In this document: positions 36,082 through 44,435 of the stretch, piece after piece
Layout: each line of letters opens with the position of its first letter
How positions within the stretch are numbered: the stretch's first letter is position 1
Assembly: GCA_029251405.1 (NCBI GenBank)
Contig: JAQXDK010000036.1
Location: forward strand, 1-64,000
Length of the DNA: 64,000 nucleotides
Source of the DNA: Flavobacteriales bacterium
GTDB taxonomy: Bacteria > Bacteroidota > Bacteroidia > Flavobacteriales_D > Parvicellaceae
Reading direction: 5' to 3'
Notes under the pieces: model-generated
What the model saw: only the letters and a program-made list of their open reading frames with translations
Database searches by the model: none
Told to the model about the DNA's origin: nothing
Position numbers and translations under genes: made by a program

Positions 36082-36089
36082 TATATTTG
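36082..36089 (+). promoter_or_regulatory. mnmE -7 element TATATTTG, four bases before ATG
   Basis: An exact TAnnTTTG match. If the box is centred at -7, transcription starts at about 36093-36094, on or one base before the ATG at 36094, predicting a leaderless mnmE mRNA. Confidence 0.55.
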
Positions 36090-36093
36090 CAGT

Positions 36094-37455
36094 ATGAAGA
36101 CCGTTTCTAATACTTTCGATAGTATTTGTGCAATTTCAAGCCCTCCAGGTATAGGTGGAGTTTCTTTGATTAGAATTTCTGGCAAGGATGCTATTACAAT
36201 TGTTGAAACTATTTTTTCTAAACCCCTTCAGAATTTAAAAGGTTATCAAATAATTTATGGTAAAATTTTGGATAAAAATGAAATAATAGATGATGTCTTG
36301 TTAAGTATCTTCAAGAATCCCCATTCATATACTGGCGAAAATACTGTAGAAATTAATTGTCATGGTTCTACTTTTATTCAACAAAAAATAATAGAATTAT
36401 TAATAAATAAAGGTGCAAGGCTTGCTTTACCAGGTGAGTTTTCTAAACGTGCTTTTTTAAATGGTAAATTAGATTTAAGTCAAACGGAGGCAATCGCTGA
36501 TTTAATCAATTCTAAATCTAGTGCTGCTCATGCTCTTGCAATAAAACAATTAAAAGGAGGTATTTCATCAGAACTGAAGAGCTTAAGAAATAAATTAATT
36601 GAATTTGCTTCTCTAATCGAATTAGAATTAGACTTTTCTGAAGAAGATGTAGAATTTGCCGACAGAAAACATTTAACTGAACTAATTCAAAATTTAATTT
36701 CACATATAGGTCAGTTAAAACAATCCTTCCAATATGGAAATGCCATCAAAAATGGCGTTAGTACTGTTATTGCTGGGAGACCTAATGCTGGAAAATCTAC
36801 CCTTCTTAATTATATTCTTAATGAAAACAGAGCAATCGTTTCTTCTATTGCAGGAACAACAAGAGATACTATTGAAGAAATAATTACTATAAACGGCATT
36901 GACTTTAGAATAGTAGATACTGCTGGAATTCGAAATACTGAAGATGAAATTGAGAAAATAGGTGTACAAAAAACTTTAGAAAAAATTAATAACTCGTCTC
37001 TTGTAATTTATATTTACGACATTGCTTCAACATCTAAAAAAGAAGTGGATCAAGATCTTATTAAATATGTTGAAAATAAGGTTCCTTGTTTAGTAATTGC
37101 CAATAAAGTTGACTTGATTAACAATATTGATGATATTTCCAAAGAGCACTTCCAAACTTCTCTTATAGACAACTCAGATATTTCGGAAATAAAAAATCTA
37201 GTATATGAATTATTTAATAAAAACAACGTCAATAACGAAAGCGTAGTTATTAGTAATATGAGGCATTTTGAGGCGTTGGAACTTGCTTACACAGAATTAT
37301 TAAAGATTCAAAAGGGACTTTCAAGCAATATTCCTGGGGATTTAATTGCTATGGACATAAGACAAGTTTTATACCACATTGGAACCATTACTGGCGACAT
37401 TTCTAGTGATGAGTTATTGGGAAATATATTTGCTAATTTCTGCATTGGAAAGTAA
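36094..37455 (+). CDS. mnmE: tRNA modification GTPase MnmE
   Basis: A 453-residue GTPase that with MnmG adds the carboxymethylaminomethyl group to U34 of tRNAs. The folate-binding N-domain covers about 1-115 (SPPGIGGVSLIRISG). The G domain has G1 GRPNAGKST (about 229-237), G3 DTAGIR near 274 and G4 NKVD near 335. The C-terminal catalytic CIGK is at 450-453. All hallmark residues are present and length is normal. Its promoter box ends four bases before the start codon. A 190-base gap follows before the phosphoesterase gene, with no structure I can support. Confidence 0.97.
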   Translation: MKTVSNTFDSICAISSPPGIGGVSLIRISGKDAITIVETIFSKPLQNLKGYQIIYGKILDKNEIIDDVLLSIFKNPHSYTGENTVEINCHGSTFIQQKIIELLINKGARLALPGEFSKRAFLNGKLDLSQTEAIADLINSKSSAAHALAIKQLKGGISSELKSLRNKLIEFASLIELELDFSEEDVEFADRKHLTELIQNLISHIGQLKQSFQYGNAIKNGVSTVIAGRPNAGKSTLLNYILNENRAIVSSIAGTTRDTIEEIITINGIDFRIVDTAGIRNTEDEIEKIGVQKTLEKINNSSLVIYIYDIASTSKKEVDQDLIKYVENKVPCLVIANKVDLINNIDDISKEHFQTSLIDNSDISEIKNLVYELFNKNNVNNESVVISNMRHFEALELAYTELLKIQKGLSSNIPGDLIAMDIRQVLYHIGTITGDISSDELLGNIFANFCIGK

Positions 37456-37645
37456 CAACAGTAAAATAAACCAACAAAAAAACATAATAAATCTTTAATT
37501 TTAATATGTTGTAAACTAATGTTAGTTCATCTTATTTACTATATTAAATACAACTGCTGCCTTAAAAAAAGAGGTACAAAACTTTAAATGTAATTACAGT
37601 AAAAATGATAGCTATAATTTGTCTACTTAAAAGTTACTTTATTCG

Positions 37646-38692
37646 ATGAAAGTTTGGGTGTATATTTTTCTACTGATAATAACGACTAAAGGGTATACTC
37701 AAAATTCAATTAGATATTCCTTTTTTGCTGCGGGGCATTCAAGTCATTACATTGGACTTAATCCAAGGTTTGTCAACCACTTTGAGTTTATTGATTCCTA
37801 TGAATCCATGAATTTTGGTTTTTTACTTGGTGATATGGTTACAGAAAATCCAAAGGAGGAAGATTGGCTCGCAGTAGAACAAGACTTGACAGTTTTGAAC
37901 ACCTTTCATTATAAAGTGGCTGGCAATCATGATATGGAAGATAGAGAATTGTACGAAAGCAGGTATGGAGCAACTTACTACTCCATTAAACATGAAAATG
38001 ATTTGTTTGTTATTTTAGACCCAAACATTGATGGTTGGAATATATCAGGAAGTCAGCTAGAGTTTTACAGAGAAACGATACAACAGTATAAAGATAGTGT
38101 AGATCATATTTTTATTATGCATCATCAATTGTTATGGAAAGTTCCAGGAGAGCTTTATGAAGCAGTTCAATGGAATTCAAATTCAGGAAGAGATGAGGAG
38201 ATTAATTTTTGGTCTGAGGTTATTTCAGAAGTTCAAGGTCTTAATTGTGACGTTTTTTTTTATTCTGGAGATGTAGGAGGAACTCCGTGGTCCAGCAGCT
38301 TCATGTATGATACTTTTTTAAATATTCATTTTATAGCAACCGGAATGGGGCATTCTGATGGTGAAAACATGGTTATTACTGATATTAGGAATGATGGTTC
38401 CGTAGAATTTAAGTTGATCTGTTTAAGTTCATCTGAAATGTATTGTTTTGGAGAATTGACAGATTACACTCTACATGAAATCAGTATTGGTGGAGCAATT
38501 GAATGCCTTTCATATATTCAGAACGGTGAATTGAAATTTTGTAAAAATGAGGAATCTTTTTCCGTTTATGATCTTTTAGGAAAATATTATGGACAGGTTA
38601 AATCCGGAGATAAATTGAATTTAAATAAAGGAATATATTTATTTAGAGGTGTTTCTGGACTATATAAGCCGGTTAAACTATACCTAGAATAA
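37646..38692 (+). CDS. Secreted calcineurin-like phosphoesterase with T9SS-like C-terminal tail
   Basis: A 348-residue protein with a signal peptide (about 1-19, ending GYTQ). Its phosphoesterase domain shows LLGDMVTEN (Asp ligand), VAGNHDMED (Asn-His motif), MHHQLLW (His) and a later YSGDVGG. The expected N-terminal DxH is replaced by AAGHSSH, and the final GHxH is GMGHSD, so the metal site is unusual. Residues 300-348 (FSVYDLLGKYYGQV...LNLNKGIYLFRG) look like a T9SS type A sorting domain. It is monocistronic within the least gene-dense part of the window. The substrate is unknown. Confidence 0.72.
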   Translation: MKVWVYIFLLIITTKGYTQNSIRYSFFAAGHSSHYIGLNPRFVNHFEFIDSYESMNFGFLLGDMVTENPKEEDWLAVEQDLTVLNTFHYKVAGNHDMEDRELYESRYGATYYSIKHENDLFVILDPNIDGWNISGSQLEFYRETIQQYKDSVDHIFIMHHQLLWKVPGELYEAVQWNSNSGRDEEINFWSEVISEVQGLNCDVFFYSGDVGGTPWSSSFMYDTFLNIHFIATGMGHSDGENMVITDIRNDGSVEFKLICLSSSEMYCFGELTDYTLHEISIGGAIECLSYIQNGELKFCKNEESFSVYDLLGKYYGQVKSGDKLNLNKGIYLFRGVSGLYKPVKLYLE

Positions 38693-38911
38693 TTAATGGA
38701 AGACTTATTACTTATAACATAATGTTCAAAAAAGTAATAATGAAAGGTTTTCTGACTATTTAATACACAAACTGAACGATTTACCATGAAGAATATCAAT
38801 TTAAAAAGTGATTTTAAAAAGCGAATCCTGTCTAAATAAAGAGAATTCTTGTGGGTAAATGATTTAAAATACACCCCCTATAGCAATATTCCTTGAAAAA
38901 GATAGAATGAA
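38693..38911. other. Intergenic stretch without recognised features
   Basis: 219 bases between the phosphoesterase stop codon and the small CIGCGS gene. I see no reading frame with family character, no tRNA-like fold and no convincing hairpin. Together with 39080-39216 it flanks the small gene in the gene-poorest part of the window. Confidence 0.5.
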
Positions 38912-39079
38912 CTAAGAACCACAGCCAATACAATCAAAATGAGAATCTTCTGGCTTCACACCCTTCAACTTCATTTCTAAATTATGGATTTGATCTCTAA
39001 TCTCCATATCTTCCATCATATTTCCGGTTAGTTTAGTTTTTAAAGATTCTATTTCTGTAGATAAGTTCGAAGTTTCCAT
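38912..39079 (-). CDS. Small 55-residue protein with coiled-coil and C-terminal CIGCGS tail
   Basis: A short frame running from ATG at 39079 to TAG at 38914-38912. Residues 1-20 and 25-42 are amphipathic helices (heptad-like ETSNLSTEIESLKTKLTG, then MEDMEIRDQIHNLEMKLKG). The protein ends HFDCIGCGS, with a CxxC pair. The helical body, sensible codon use and chemically distinctive tail argue for a real gene, and I recall similar short 'CIGCGS' proteins in Flavobacteria. The tail could bind metal or be redox-active. On the minus strand TTAGTTTG (39107-39100) is one mismatch from a -7 box. It lies 137 bases downstream of umuC on the same strand. Confidence 0.65.
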   Translation of the reverse strand: METSNLSTEIESLKTKLTGNMMEDMEIRDQIHNLEMKLKGVKPEDSHFDCIGCGS

Positions 39080-39216
39080 AATTAAATTATTTCAAACTAA
39101 ATTAATTAGAACTTCTAACTTAATAGAAATTAAATTAAGAAGTTTTTAAAAAGTTTTTCAACAATAGAATTTATTAAGTAAACGGGCTCTTTAAACACTA
39201 ATGTTTTGGGATTACT

Positions 39217-40470
39217 TTAAACTTTAACTTCTAAAACATCGCTAAATCTAGTGGTATAACAAGGAGATAATTTCTCTTGTTTCAATCGCCACTTTCTGTC
39301 AAAACCCTGAACAGCTAATCTTATTTTATTTCTACCCATTTTTTGATTAATATGATCTACGGCGCACATTATACTTTTAACCTTAAATGAATCTTTATTA
39401 CTAAAAAGACTTAACTGTTTGGAGTTTTCAGGAACAATATCCCCTACAATAACACCTGCTTTTTTATAACTAAAGCCTTTTTTATATATGTTTTTCAAGG
39501 CCATTAAAGCTTGCTTGGTAATTTCCATACTGTCATTAACGGGGACGTCTAAAGTTACTTTTTGACAAGGGTTGTACTGCTGATCGGAATCTTTAAAAGG
39601 ATTGGTTTTTATAAAAACTAGTATAGAGGAAGCCAAGCTTTTCTCTTTTCTCAACTTCATAGCACATGTCGACGCATAGGAAGACACAGCTTCTTCTAAT
39701 TCTTGTTGGGTAAACACCTCTAAACCAAAAGATCTAGAAGTGCAAATATTTTTTTTTCTTCCTGGCTGATATTCTAAAGAATAGCAAGGAATTCCTTTTA
39801 ATTCTTTAACCATCCTTAAACCATTAATACTCATATTATTCTTTATCCAAGATTCATTGGCTTTTACCAAATCTAATGCTGTTTTAAAACCGTTAGCGTA
39901 TAAAAACTTAGCATATTGTCTACCTATTCCCCAAAGATCTTCAACTGAAACATGTTTTAAAACCTCTTGTATTGTTCTTGGCTTCTTCATTAGAAAAACA
40001 CCAGTTTTTGTATATTTTTTAGCTACTCTATTAGCTACTTTAGCTAAAGTCTTAGTTGGAGCAACACCTATTGATACGGGAATACCTGTCCACTTACCTA
40101 CTTTTGATCTTAAATCCGTGGAGAACTGATTCAACTTATTGACTCCTTTTAAATCTAAAAAAGCCTCATCGATAGAATAAATTTCTATTGCTGGACTCCC
40201 TTCGTCTAGTATTTGCATTACTCTTCTAGACAAATCTCCATAGAGGGCGAAATTAGAAGAGAAAACATGTACTTTATGTTGGTCAAATATAGTTTTCATT
40301 TTAAAAGCAGGTGCCCCCATTTTAATCCCTAAAGCTTTGGCTTCATTACTTCTAGCTATTATACAACCATCGTTATTAGACAATACCACGATGGGTTTTT
40401 TTTCTAATTTCGGTTGAAATACACGCTCACAAGACGCATAAAAATTATTACAGTCTACTAGCGCAATCAT
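39217..40470 (-). CDS. umuC: DNA polymerase V catalytic subunit UmuC
   Basis: A 417-residue Y-family translesion polymerase. It opens [18 protein letters not shown] with catalytic Asp6, and the second catalytic pair is D101-E102 in [10 protein letters not shown]. The palm, fingers ([18 protein letters not shown]) and little-finger domains are complete, and the C-terminal UmuC-specific domain ends [18 protein letters not shown]. It copies past damaged bases when complexed with processed UmuD. Its ATG overlaps the umuD stop by four bases, so the two are translationally coupled. Confidence 0.95.
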   Translation of the reverse strand: MIALVDCNNFYASCERVFQPKLEKKPIVVLSNNDGCIIARSNEAKALGIKMGAPAFKMKTIFDQHKVHVFSSNFALYGDLSRRVMQILDEGSPAIEIYSIDEAFLDLKGVNKLNQFSTDLRSKVGKWTGIPVSIGVAPTKTLAKVANRVAKKYTKTGVFLMKKPRTIQEVLKHVSVEDLWGIGRQYAKFLYANGFKTALDLVKANESWIKNNMSINGLRMVKELKGIPCYSLEYQPGRKKNICTSRSFGLEVFTQQELEEAVSSYASTCAMKLRKEKSLASSILVFIKTNPFKDSDQQYNPCQKVTLDVPVNDSMEITKQALMALKNIYKKGFSYKKAGVIVGDIVPENSKQLSLFSNKDSFKVKSIMCAVDHINQKMGRNKIRLAVQGFDRKWRLKQEKLSPCYTTRFSDVLEVKV

Positions 40471-40916
40471 ACCTTATGTATAATATGTGTAACTACGCCC
40501 CAAACTTGAAAATTCATTTCTTCAGTTATTTGAATAGGCTTAAATTTTGAATTCTCTGGATTAAGATATAGTTCTTCTCCCCTCTTTTGGATTCTTTTCA
40601 CGGTAAACTCGCCATTTAATACCGCTAAGACTATGGTGTTATTTTGGGGCTCTAGAGCTCGATCTACGACCATTACATCTCCGCTGAAAATTCCGGCATT
40701 TTGCATAGAATCTCCTGCAACACGGACACAAAAAGTAGCAGAGGGATGCTGAACTAAGTACTCTTGGAGGTTAAGATCTAAATCCATAAAATCCTCAGCA
40801 GGTGATGGAAATCCAGCTGGAACATCAGATTCGTAAAAGGGAATATTCAATGGATTTTTTTCTAATGAATAAAAACTCATTTCTTTGGTAGTATGTATCC
40901 GTTTTAATTTTTTCAA
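40467..40916 (-). CDS. umuD: UmuD translesion-synthesis peptidase subunit
   Basis: A LexA-like S24 self-cleaving protein. From the TTG at 40916 it is 149 residues. The predicted cleavage site is Ala34-Gly35 in [11 protein letters not shown], and the Ser-Lys dyad is Ser70 (GDSM) and Lys107 (FTVKR). An ATG at 40880 (residue 13, MSFYSL) is an alternative giving 137 residues. It is favoured if CAATTTTG at 40921-40914 on the minus strand, which includes the TTG, is the -7 box, with TTG of AATTGTCC 18 bases upstream as -33. Upstream repeats (40952-41000) suggest damage-responsive control. Confidence 0.93.
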   Translation of the reverse strand: MKKLKRIHTTKEMSFYSLEKNPLNIPFYESDVPAGFPSPAEDFMDLDLNLQEYLVQHPSATFCVRVAGDSMQNAGIFSGDVMVVDRALEPQNNTIVLAVLNGEFTVKRIQKRGEELYLNPENSKFKPIQITEEMNFQVWGVVTHIIHKV

Positions 40917-40951
40917 AATTGGTAATATATCAACGAGGACAATTTCATATT

Positions 40952-41000
40952 TTTATTAACAAAAATCATAATTAGTTAACTACTATTTATTAACAAAAAT
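40952..41000. promoter_or_regulatory. Operator candidate upstream of umuDC: two 15-base repeats around a palindrome
   Basis: TTTATTAACAAAAAT occurs exactly at 40952-40966 and again at 40986-41000, same orientation, start to start 34 bases. Centred between them at 40973-40982 is the perfect palindrome TAGTTAACTA. The array sits 36 bases upstream of the umuD frame and ends against the rmuC stop. The symmetry suggests a repressor site controlling umuDC. The regulator is unknown. Confidence 0.55.
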
Positions 41001-41005
41001 AGTTC

Positions 41006-42247
41006 TTACATTTCGGTGGTTTCTGCTCTATCAATTAGTTTAGATGGCAATTTTTTTTTAGTCTTAGCACCTAATTTTTTCAGATTTTCTACTTTTTTAA
41101 TAATGTTTCCCCTTCCAACAACTAATTTATTCATCGCCTCTTCATAACTAGCCTGAGAGCTTTTTAAAGTTTTACCAACATTTAATAAATCGGAAACGAA
41201 ACCTTCAAATTTGTCGTAGAGTAGCCCTCCTTCTTTAGCAATTTCCAATACATTTTTCTTTTGGTCTTCTTGTTTCCAAATAGACGCTATAGTGCTTAAT
41301 GTTGCCAATAAAGTAGAAGACGATATTAAAACAATATTTTTTTCTAGTGCGTCTAAGTAAATCCCTTTGTGCTCGTGTAAAGCTAACATCAGTGCAGGTT
41401 CTATTGGCACAAACATTAATACGTGATCAGGAGCATTAATTCCGTAGAGAGACGGATAGTCTTTATTACTTAATTCTATAAAATGTTTTTTTATACTATC
41501 AATATGTTTTTTTAAAGCCAAGCTCTTTTCTAACTCATTTTGAGAGTTAAAATAAGATTCATAAGCGGTAAGCGAAACTTTAGCGTCTATAATTAAATGC
41601 TTGTTATCTGGAAGATTAATAATGAAATCTGGCTTTTTCAAGTTGCCTTCATCATCCTTATAACCACCTTGAGTTGTAAAATGAATTCCGTTGGTTAATC
41701 CGGATTTTTCAAGCAATACTTCTAATTGAATTTCGCCCCAGTCTCCTTGAACTTTAGAATCTCCTTTTAATGCATTGGTAAGATTAATTGCATCTTGACT
41801 AAGTCTTAAGTTTAAAGACTCTAGACTTTGGATTTTTTGGGTTAATGCAGCATTCCTATCAATATAATCTTTATTAGTTTCTTCAACTTTTTTCTTAAAG
41901 TTTTCAATTTCTTTACCTAAAGGATTTAATAAAGAACCTAATTGTTCACTATTTTGTTTTTTAAACTTTTCTGAGTTGTCTTCTAAAATTTTATTAGCAA
42001 GATTCTTAAAGGAGGCCGTAAGATGGACTTCATTATCGTCGTAGTGTTTTTTTAACTCTTCTATTTTAATTTTCAGATATTTGATTTCTTCTTCTTTGGC
42101 AACTATTTTTTTTTCTAAATTGATAATCTTATTTCTTTCCTCTTCTGTGTTAAAGGACGAATTTTGGTCATCATTTTTTTTTCTAGTGTTAAAAAAAATC
42201 ACGACCGAAAGCAAGATAATAAGCAATACTATTATTAGAGTTTCCAT
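41006..42247 (-). CDS. rmuC: RmuC-family DNA recombination protein
   Basis: A 413-residue protein. It has an N-terminal transmembrane anchor (about 3-20, IIVLLIILLSVVIFF), a long coiled coil (about 35-160), and the RmuC nuclease-like domain (about 165-380) with GDWGEIQLEVLLEKSGL, KPDFIINLPDNKHLIIDAKVSL and MFVPIEPAL. The D-x(n)-(D/E)xK pattern fits a restriction-endonuclease fold. RmuC limits inversions at short inverted repeats in E. coli. It lies directly upstream of umuDC with the repeat array between, forming a small DNA-damage group on the minus strand. Confidence 0.92.
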   Translation of the reverse strand: METLIIVLLIILLSVVIFFNTRKKNDDQNSSFNTEEERNKIINLEKKIVAKEEEIKYLKIKIEELKKHYDDNEVHLTASFKNLANKILEDNSEKFKKQNSEQLGSLLNPLGKEIENFKKKVEETNKDYIDRNAALTQKIQSLESLNLRLSQDAINLTNALKGDSKVQGDWGEIQLEVLLEKSGLTNGIHFTTQGGYKDDEGNLKKPDFIINLPDNKHLIIDAKVSLTAYESYFNSQNELEKSLALKKHIDSIKKHFIELSNKDYPSLYGINAPDHVLMFVPIEPALMLALHEHKGIYLDALEKNIVLISSSTLLATLSTIASIWKQEDQKKNVLEIAKEGGLLYDKFEGFVSDLLNVGKTLKSSQASYEEAMNKLVVGRGNIIKKVENLKKLGAKTKKKLPSKLIDRAETTEM

Positions 42248-42329
42248 AAAAAAAATTAGACTTAATTTAATAATTATCCAATATATAAAAGAAGAACATA
42301 AATAATTTAAGTTGTCTTAATAAAAAAAA

Positions 42330-42337
42330 TAAATTTG
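42330..42337 (+). promoter_or_regulatory. -7 element TAAATTTG, four bases before the nitroreductase ATG
   Basis: An exact TAnnTTTG match ending four bases before ATG 42342, predicting a start at or next to the first codon base. TTG at 42312-42314 is only 15 bases upstream, short for a -33 element. Confidence 0.5.
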
Positions 42338-42341
42338 AAAA

Positions 42342-43124
42342 ATGGTAGCTAAAAAACCAATACTTAACGAACTTTTTGAATCTCGCAATAGTCATAGAGA
42401 AGAAGCATTAACAATTAACAAAGAAGAATTTATAAAAACTATAAAAAACAGAAGAAGTGTTAGAGTTTACAATAAAGAGCAAGTGAAGGAAGAAGACATG
42501 AGACATTGTTTAGAACTTGCCCTTTTAGCACCTAACTCATCAAATTTGCAGCCATGGGAGTTTTACTGGGTAAGAACAGAAAATAAAAAAAATAAGCTTA
42601 TAGAATATTGTTTAGGACAACCAGCTGCAGCAACTGCAAAAGAATTAGTGGTCGCAGTGGCCCGACCCGATTATTGGAAAATAAATCAGCAAAGAATGCT
42701 TCAAATGATTGAACAGATGGGTGAAAAAGCACCTAAATCAGCTGTTACATACTATTCTAAAATAGTTCCTTTGGCTTATAACCAAGGATTCCTTTCTGTA
42801 AGAGGGTTGATAAAAAAATTAGTCATGGAAATAAGAGGCATTAAAAAGCCAACTCCTAGAGAACCTTATAATAAAAAAGGAATGGCAGTGTGGGCGCATA
42901 AAACTACAGCTTTAGCATGTGAAAATTTGATGCTTTCACTTAGAGCATTTGGCTATGATAGTTGTCCAATGGAAGGTATTGACTCTAAGAGAATCAAAAA
43001 ACTTTTAGGTTTAAAAAATCCTGCTGAAATTTCTATGGTTATTAGTGCTGGAAAAAGAGCAGAAAATGGGGTCTATGGAAAACAAGTAAGATTTGATAAA
43101 AAATACTTTATTCATGAAATATAG
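42342..43124 (+). CDS. Nitroreductase-family flavoprotein
   Basis: A 260-residue FMN-dependent oxidoreductase. The FMN-phosphate motif RRSVRVYNKEQV is at about 38-49, APNSSNLQPWEF at about 66-77, and a C-terminal glycine/arginine segment (GKRAENGVYGKQVRF) closes the FMN site. An insertion (about 125-175) is longer than in the 200-residue core enzymes. The substrate (nitro compounds, quinones or a specific biosynthetic intermediate) cannot be told. Its 3' end overlaps the LysM/DUF1571 gene by 11 bases. Confidence 0.85.
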   Translation: MVAKKPILNELFESRNSHREEALTINKEEFIKTIKNRRSVRVYNKEQVKEEDMRHCLELALLAPNSSNLQPWEFYWVRTENKKNKLIEYCLGQPAAATAKELVVAVARPDYWKINQQRMLQMIEQMGEKAPKSAVTYYSKIVPLAYNQGFLSVRGLIKKLVMEIRGIKKPTPREPYNKKGMAVWAHKTTALACENLMLSLRAFGYDSCPMEGIDSKRIKKLLGLKNPAEISMVISAGKRAENGVYGKQVRFDKKYFIHEI

Positions 43125-43974
43125 ACTGTGTTTTCTCTTAACCTTCTTATTACTTTTTAGTATTTCTAAGAATCATTCACAAAAAAATCCTACTAATAAA
43201 ACTATCATTTTAAAAATGTTGGATTCTATTGATGCTCACAATCAAATTAGATTTGAAATGTATCGAAGTGAAAGAAACCAAGATGGTGAATATATTGAAG
43301 GTAAGTTTAATAGTAAACTTCAAAATAAGCCCTATAAAATTTATGCTAAAATGGGTTCCCCAAAAGAAGGAGCTGAAATATTATATGTAGAAGGTGAAAA
43401 CGACAATAAAGCCTTGGTGAATCCTAATTTCTTTCCTTATATAAGCTTAAGTTTCGATCCATTAGGAAGCTTATTAAAAGCGGATGGACACCATAACATA
43501 AAAGAAGCTGGATTTAACTTATTCTCTAAAATGATAAAAAATCATATTAAGAGGTACGATAGTTCTTTTTATAAATTAACATCCTACGAAGGTGTTTTTA
43601 GCTGGAATGATAGGAAATGTCATAAAATAACAATCAACTATAAAGACTACAACATAATAGACTATAAATGTAAAAAAGGTGAAACTTTATCAGAAATTGC
43701 AAATAAAAACTTAATTAATTTGGCCAAATTAAGGTACTTAAATCCTGACATTAACGATGGTAAAAAATTAAATGAATATCAGACTATTAAAATCACAAGT
43801 GTATACTGTGAAAAATCAATTTTATTTATAGATAATGAAAACTACTTTCCTATTTATCAATTAATTTATGATGAAAAAGGACTTTTTGAAAAATATATTT
43901 TTACCAAGCTAAATTTAAATACTCCTATTTCCTCTAAAGAGTTTAAAAGAGATTATACAGAATATGATTTTTAA
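43114..43974 (+). CDS. Exported DUF1571 protein carrying an internal LysM module
   Basis: Starting at ATG 43114, because the in-frame ATG at 43093 adds a polar stretch before the signal peptide, the protein has 286 residues with a signal at about 1-22. Residues 30-180 and 225-286 fit DUF1571 (LDSIDAHNQIRFEMYRSER, GEYIEGKFNSKL, PIYQLIYDEKGLFEKYIFT). Between them, residues 185-230 form a LysM (YKCKKGETLSEIANKNLINLAKLRYLNP), a peptidoglycan-binding fold. The protein is periplasmic and probably wall-associated; function otherwise unknown. panD follows after 43 bases with its own promoter. Confidence 0.75.
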   Translation: MKYRLCFLLTFLLLFSISKNHSQKNPTNKTIILKMLDSIDAHNQIRFEMYRSERNQDGEYIEGKFNSKLQNKPYKIYAKMGSPKEGAEILYVEGENDNKALVNPNFFPYISLSFDPLGSLLKADGHHNIKEAGFNLFSKMIKNHIKRYDSSFYKLTSYEGVFSWNDRKCHKITINYKDYNIIDYKCKKGETLSEIANKNLINLAKLRYLNPDINDGKKLNEYQTIKITSVYCEKSILFIDNENYFPIYQLIYDEKGLFEKYIFTKLNLNTPISSKEFKRDYTEYDF

Positions 43975-44005
43975 AAAAATTAAAAATTCTGAATTATAAT
44001 TATTT

Positions 44006-44013
44006 TACTTTTG
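44006..44013 (+). promoter_or_regulatory. panD -7 element TACTTTTG, four bases before ATG
   Basis: An exact TAnnTTTG match ending four bases before the panD start codon at 44018. It predicts a leaderless or nearly leaderless mRNA, the same geometry as mnmE and the nitroreductase gene. No -33 TTTG is evident. Confidence 0.5.
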
Positions 44014-44017
44014 CGTC

Positions 44018-44368
44018 ATGAAAATTCAAATCCTTAAATCCAAAATACATCGTGTTAAGGTAACTGGTGCCGATTTAGATTACATTGGAAGTATTACTAT
44101 AGACAGAGATCTAATGGATGCATCTAATTTAATTTCAGGTGAGAAAGTCCAAATCGTAAACATTAACAATGGCGAAAGACTGGAAACATATGTTATTCCA
44201 GGAAAAAGAAAAAGTGGTGAGATTACTTTAAATGGACCTGCTGCTAGAAGAGTTGCAAAAGGAGACATCGTGATTATTATTTCTTATGCAACAATGGATT
44301 TTGAAGAGGCAAAAACATTTGAACCTTCTGTGATTTTCCCTAATGAGAATAACAACTTACTTCATTAA
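44018..44368 (+). CDS. panD: Aspartate 1-decarboxylase proenzyme
   Basis: A 116-residue pyruvoyl enzyme that makes beta-alanine for pantothenate and coenzyme A. The self-cleavage site Gly24-Ser25 is in [10 protein letters not shown], so Ser25 becomes the pyruvoyl group. Lys9, Arg54 and Tyr58 region residues (NGERLETY) and NGPAARR near residues 71-77 are as in the family. Complete and normal length. panB and panC are not in the window. Confidence 0.96.
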   Translation: MKIQILKSKIHRVKVTGADLDYIGSITIDRDLMDASNLISGEKVQIVNINNGERLETYVIPGKRKSGEITLNGPAARRVAKGDIVIIISYATMDFEEAKTFEPSVIFPNENNNLLH

Positions 44369-44435
44369 AATACTCAATAACTACTTATATTCGTTAAAAA
44401 TTAATAAGGAATCATAACTACCTTATATTAACTTT

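Noticed and set aside
38587-38874. 95-residue minus-strand frame over the end of the phosphoesterase gene
   Set aside because: Lies largely antisense to the T9SS-like tail and into AT-rich spacer, with aromatic-rich low-complexity content and no domain.
39217-42247. umuDC and rmuC as part of an integrated mobile element
   Set aside because: No integrase, repeats at borders, tRNA target or shift in base composition; both are common core genes in Flavobacteria.
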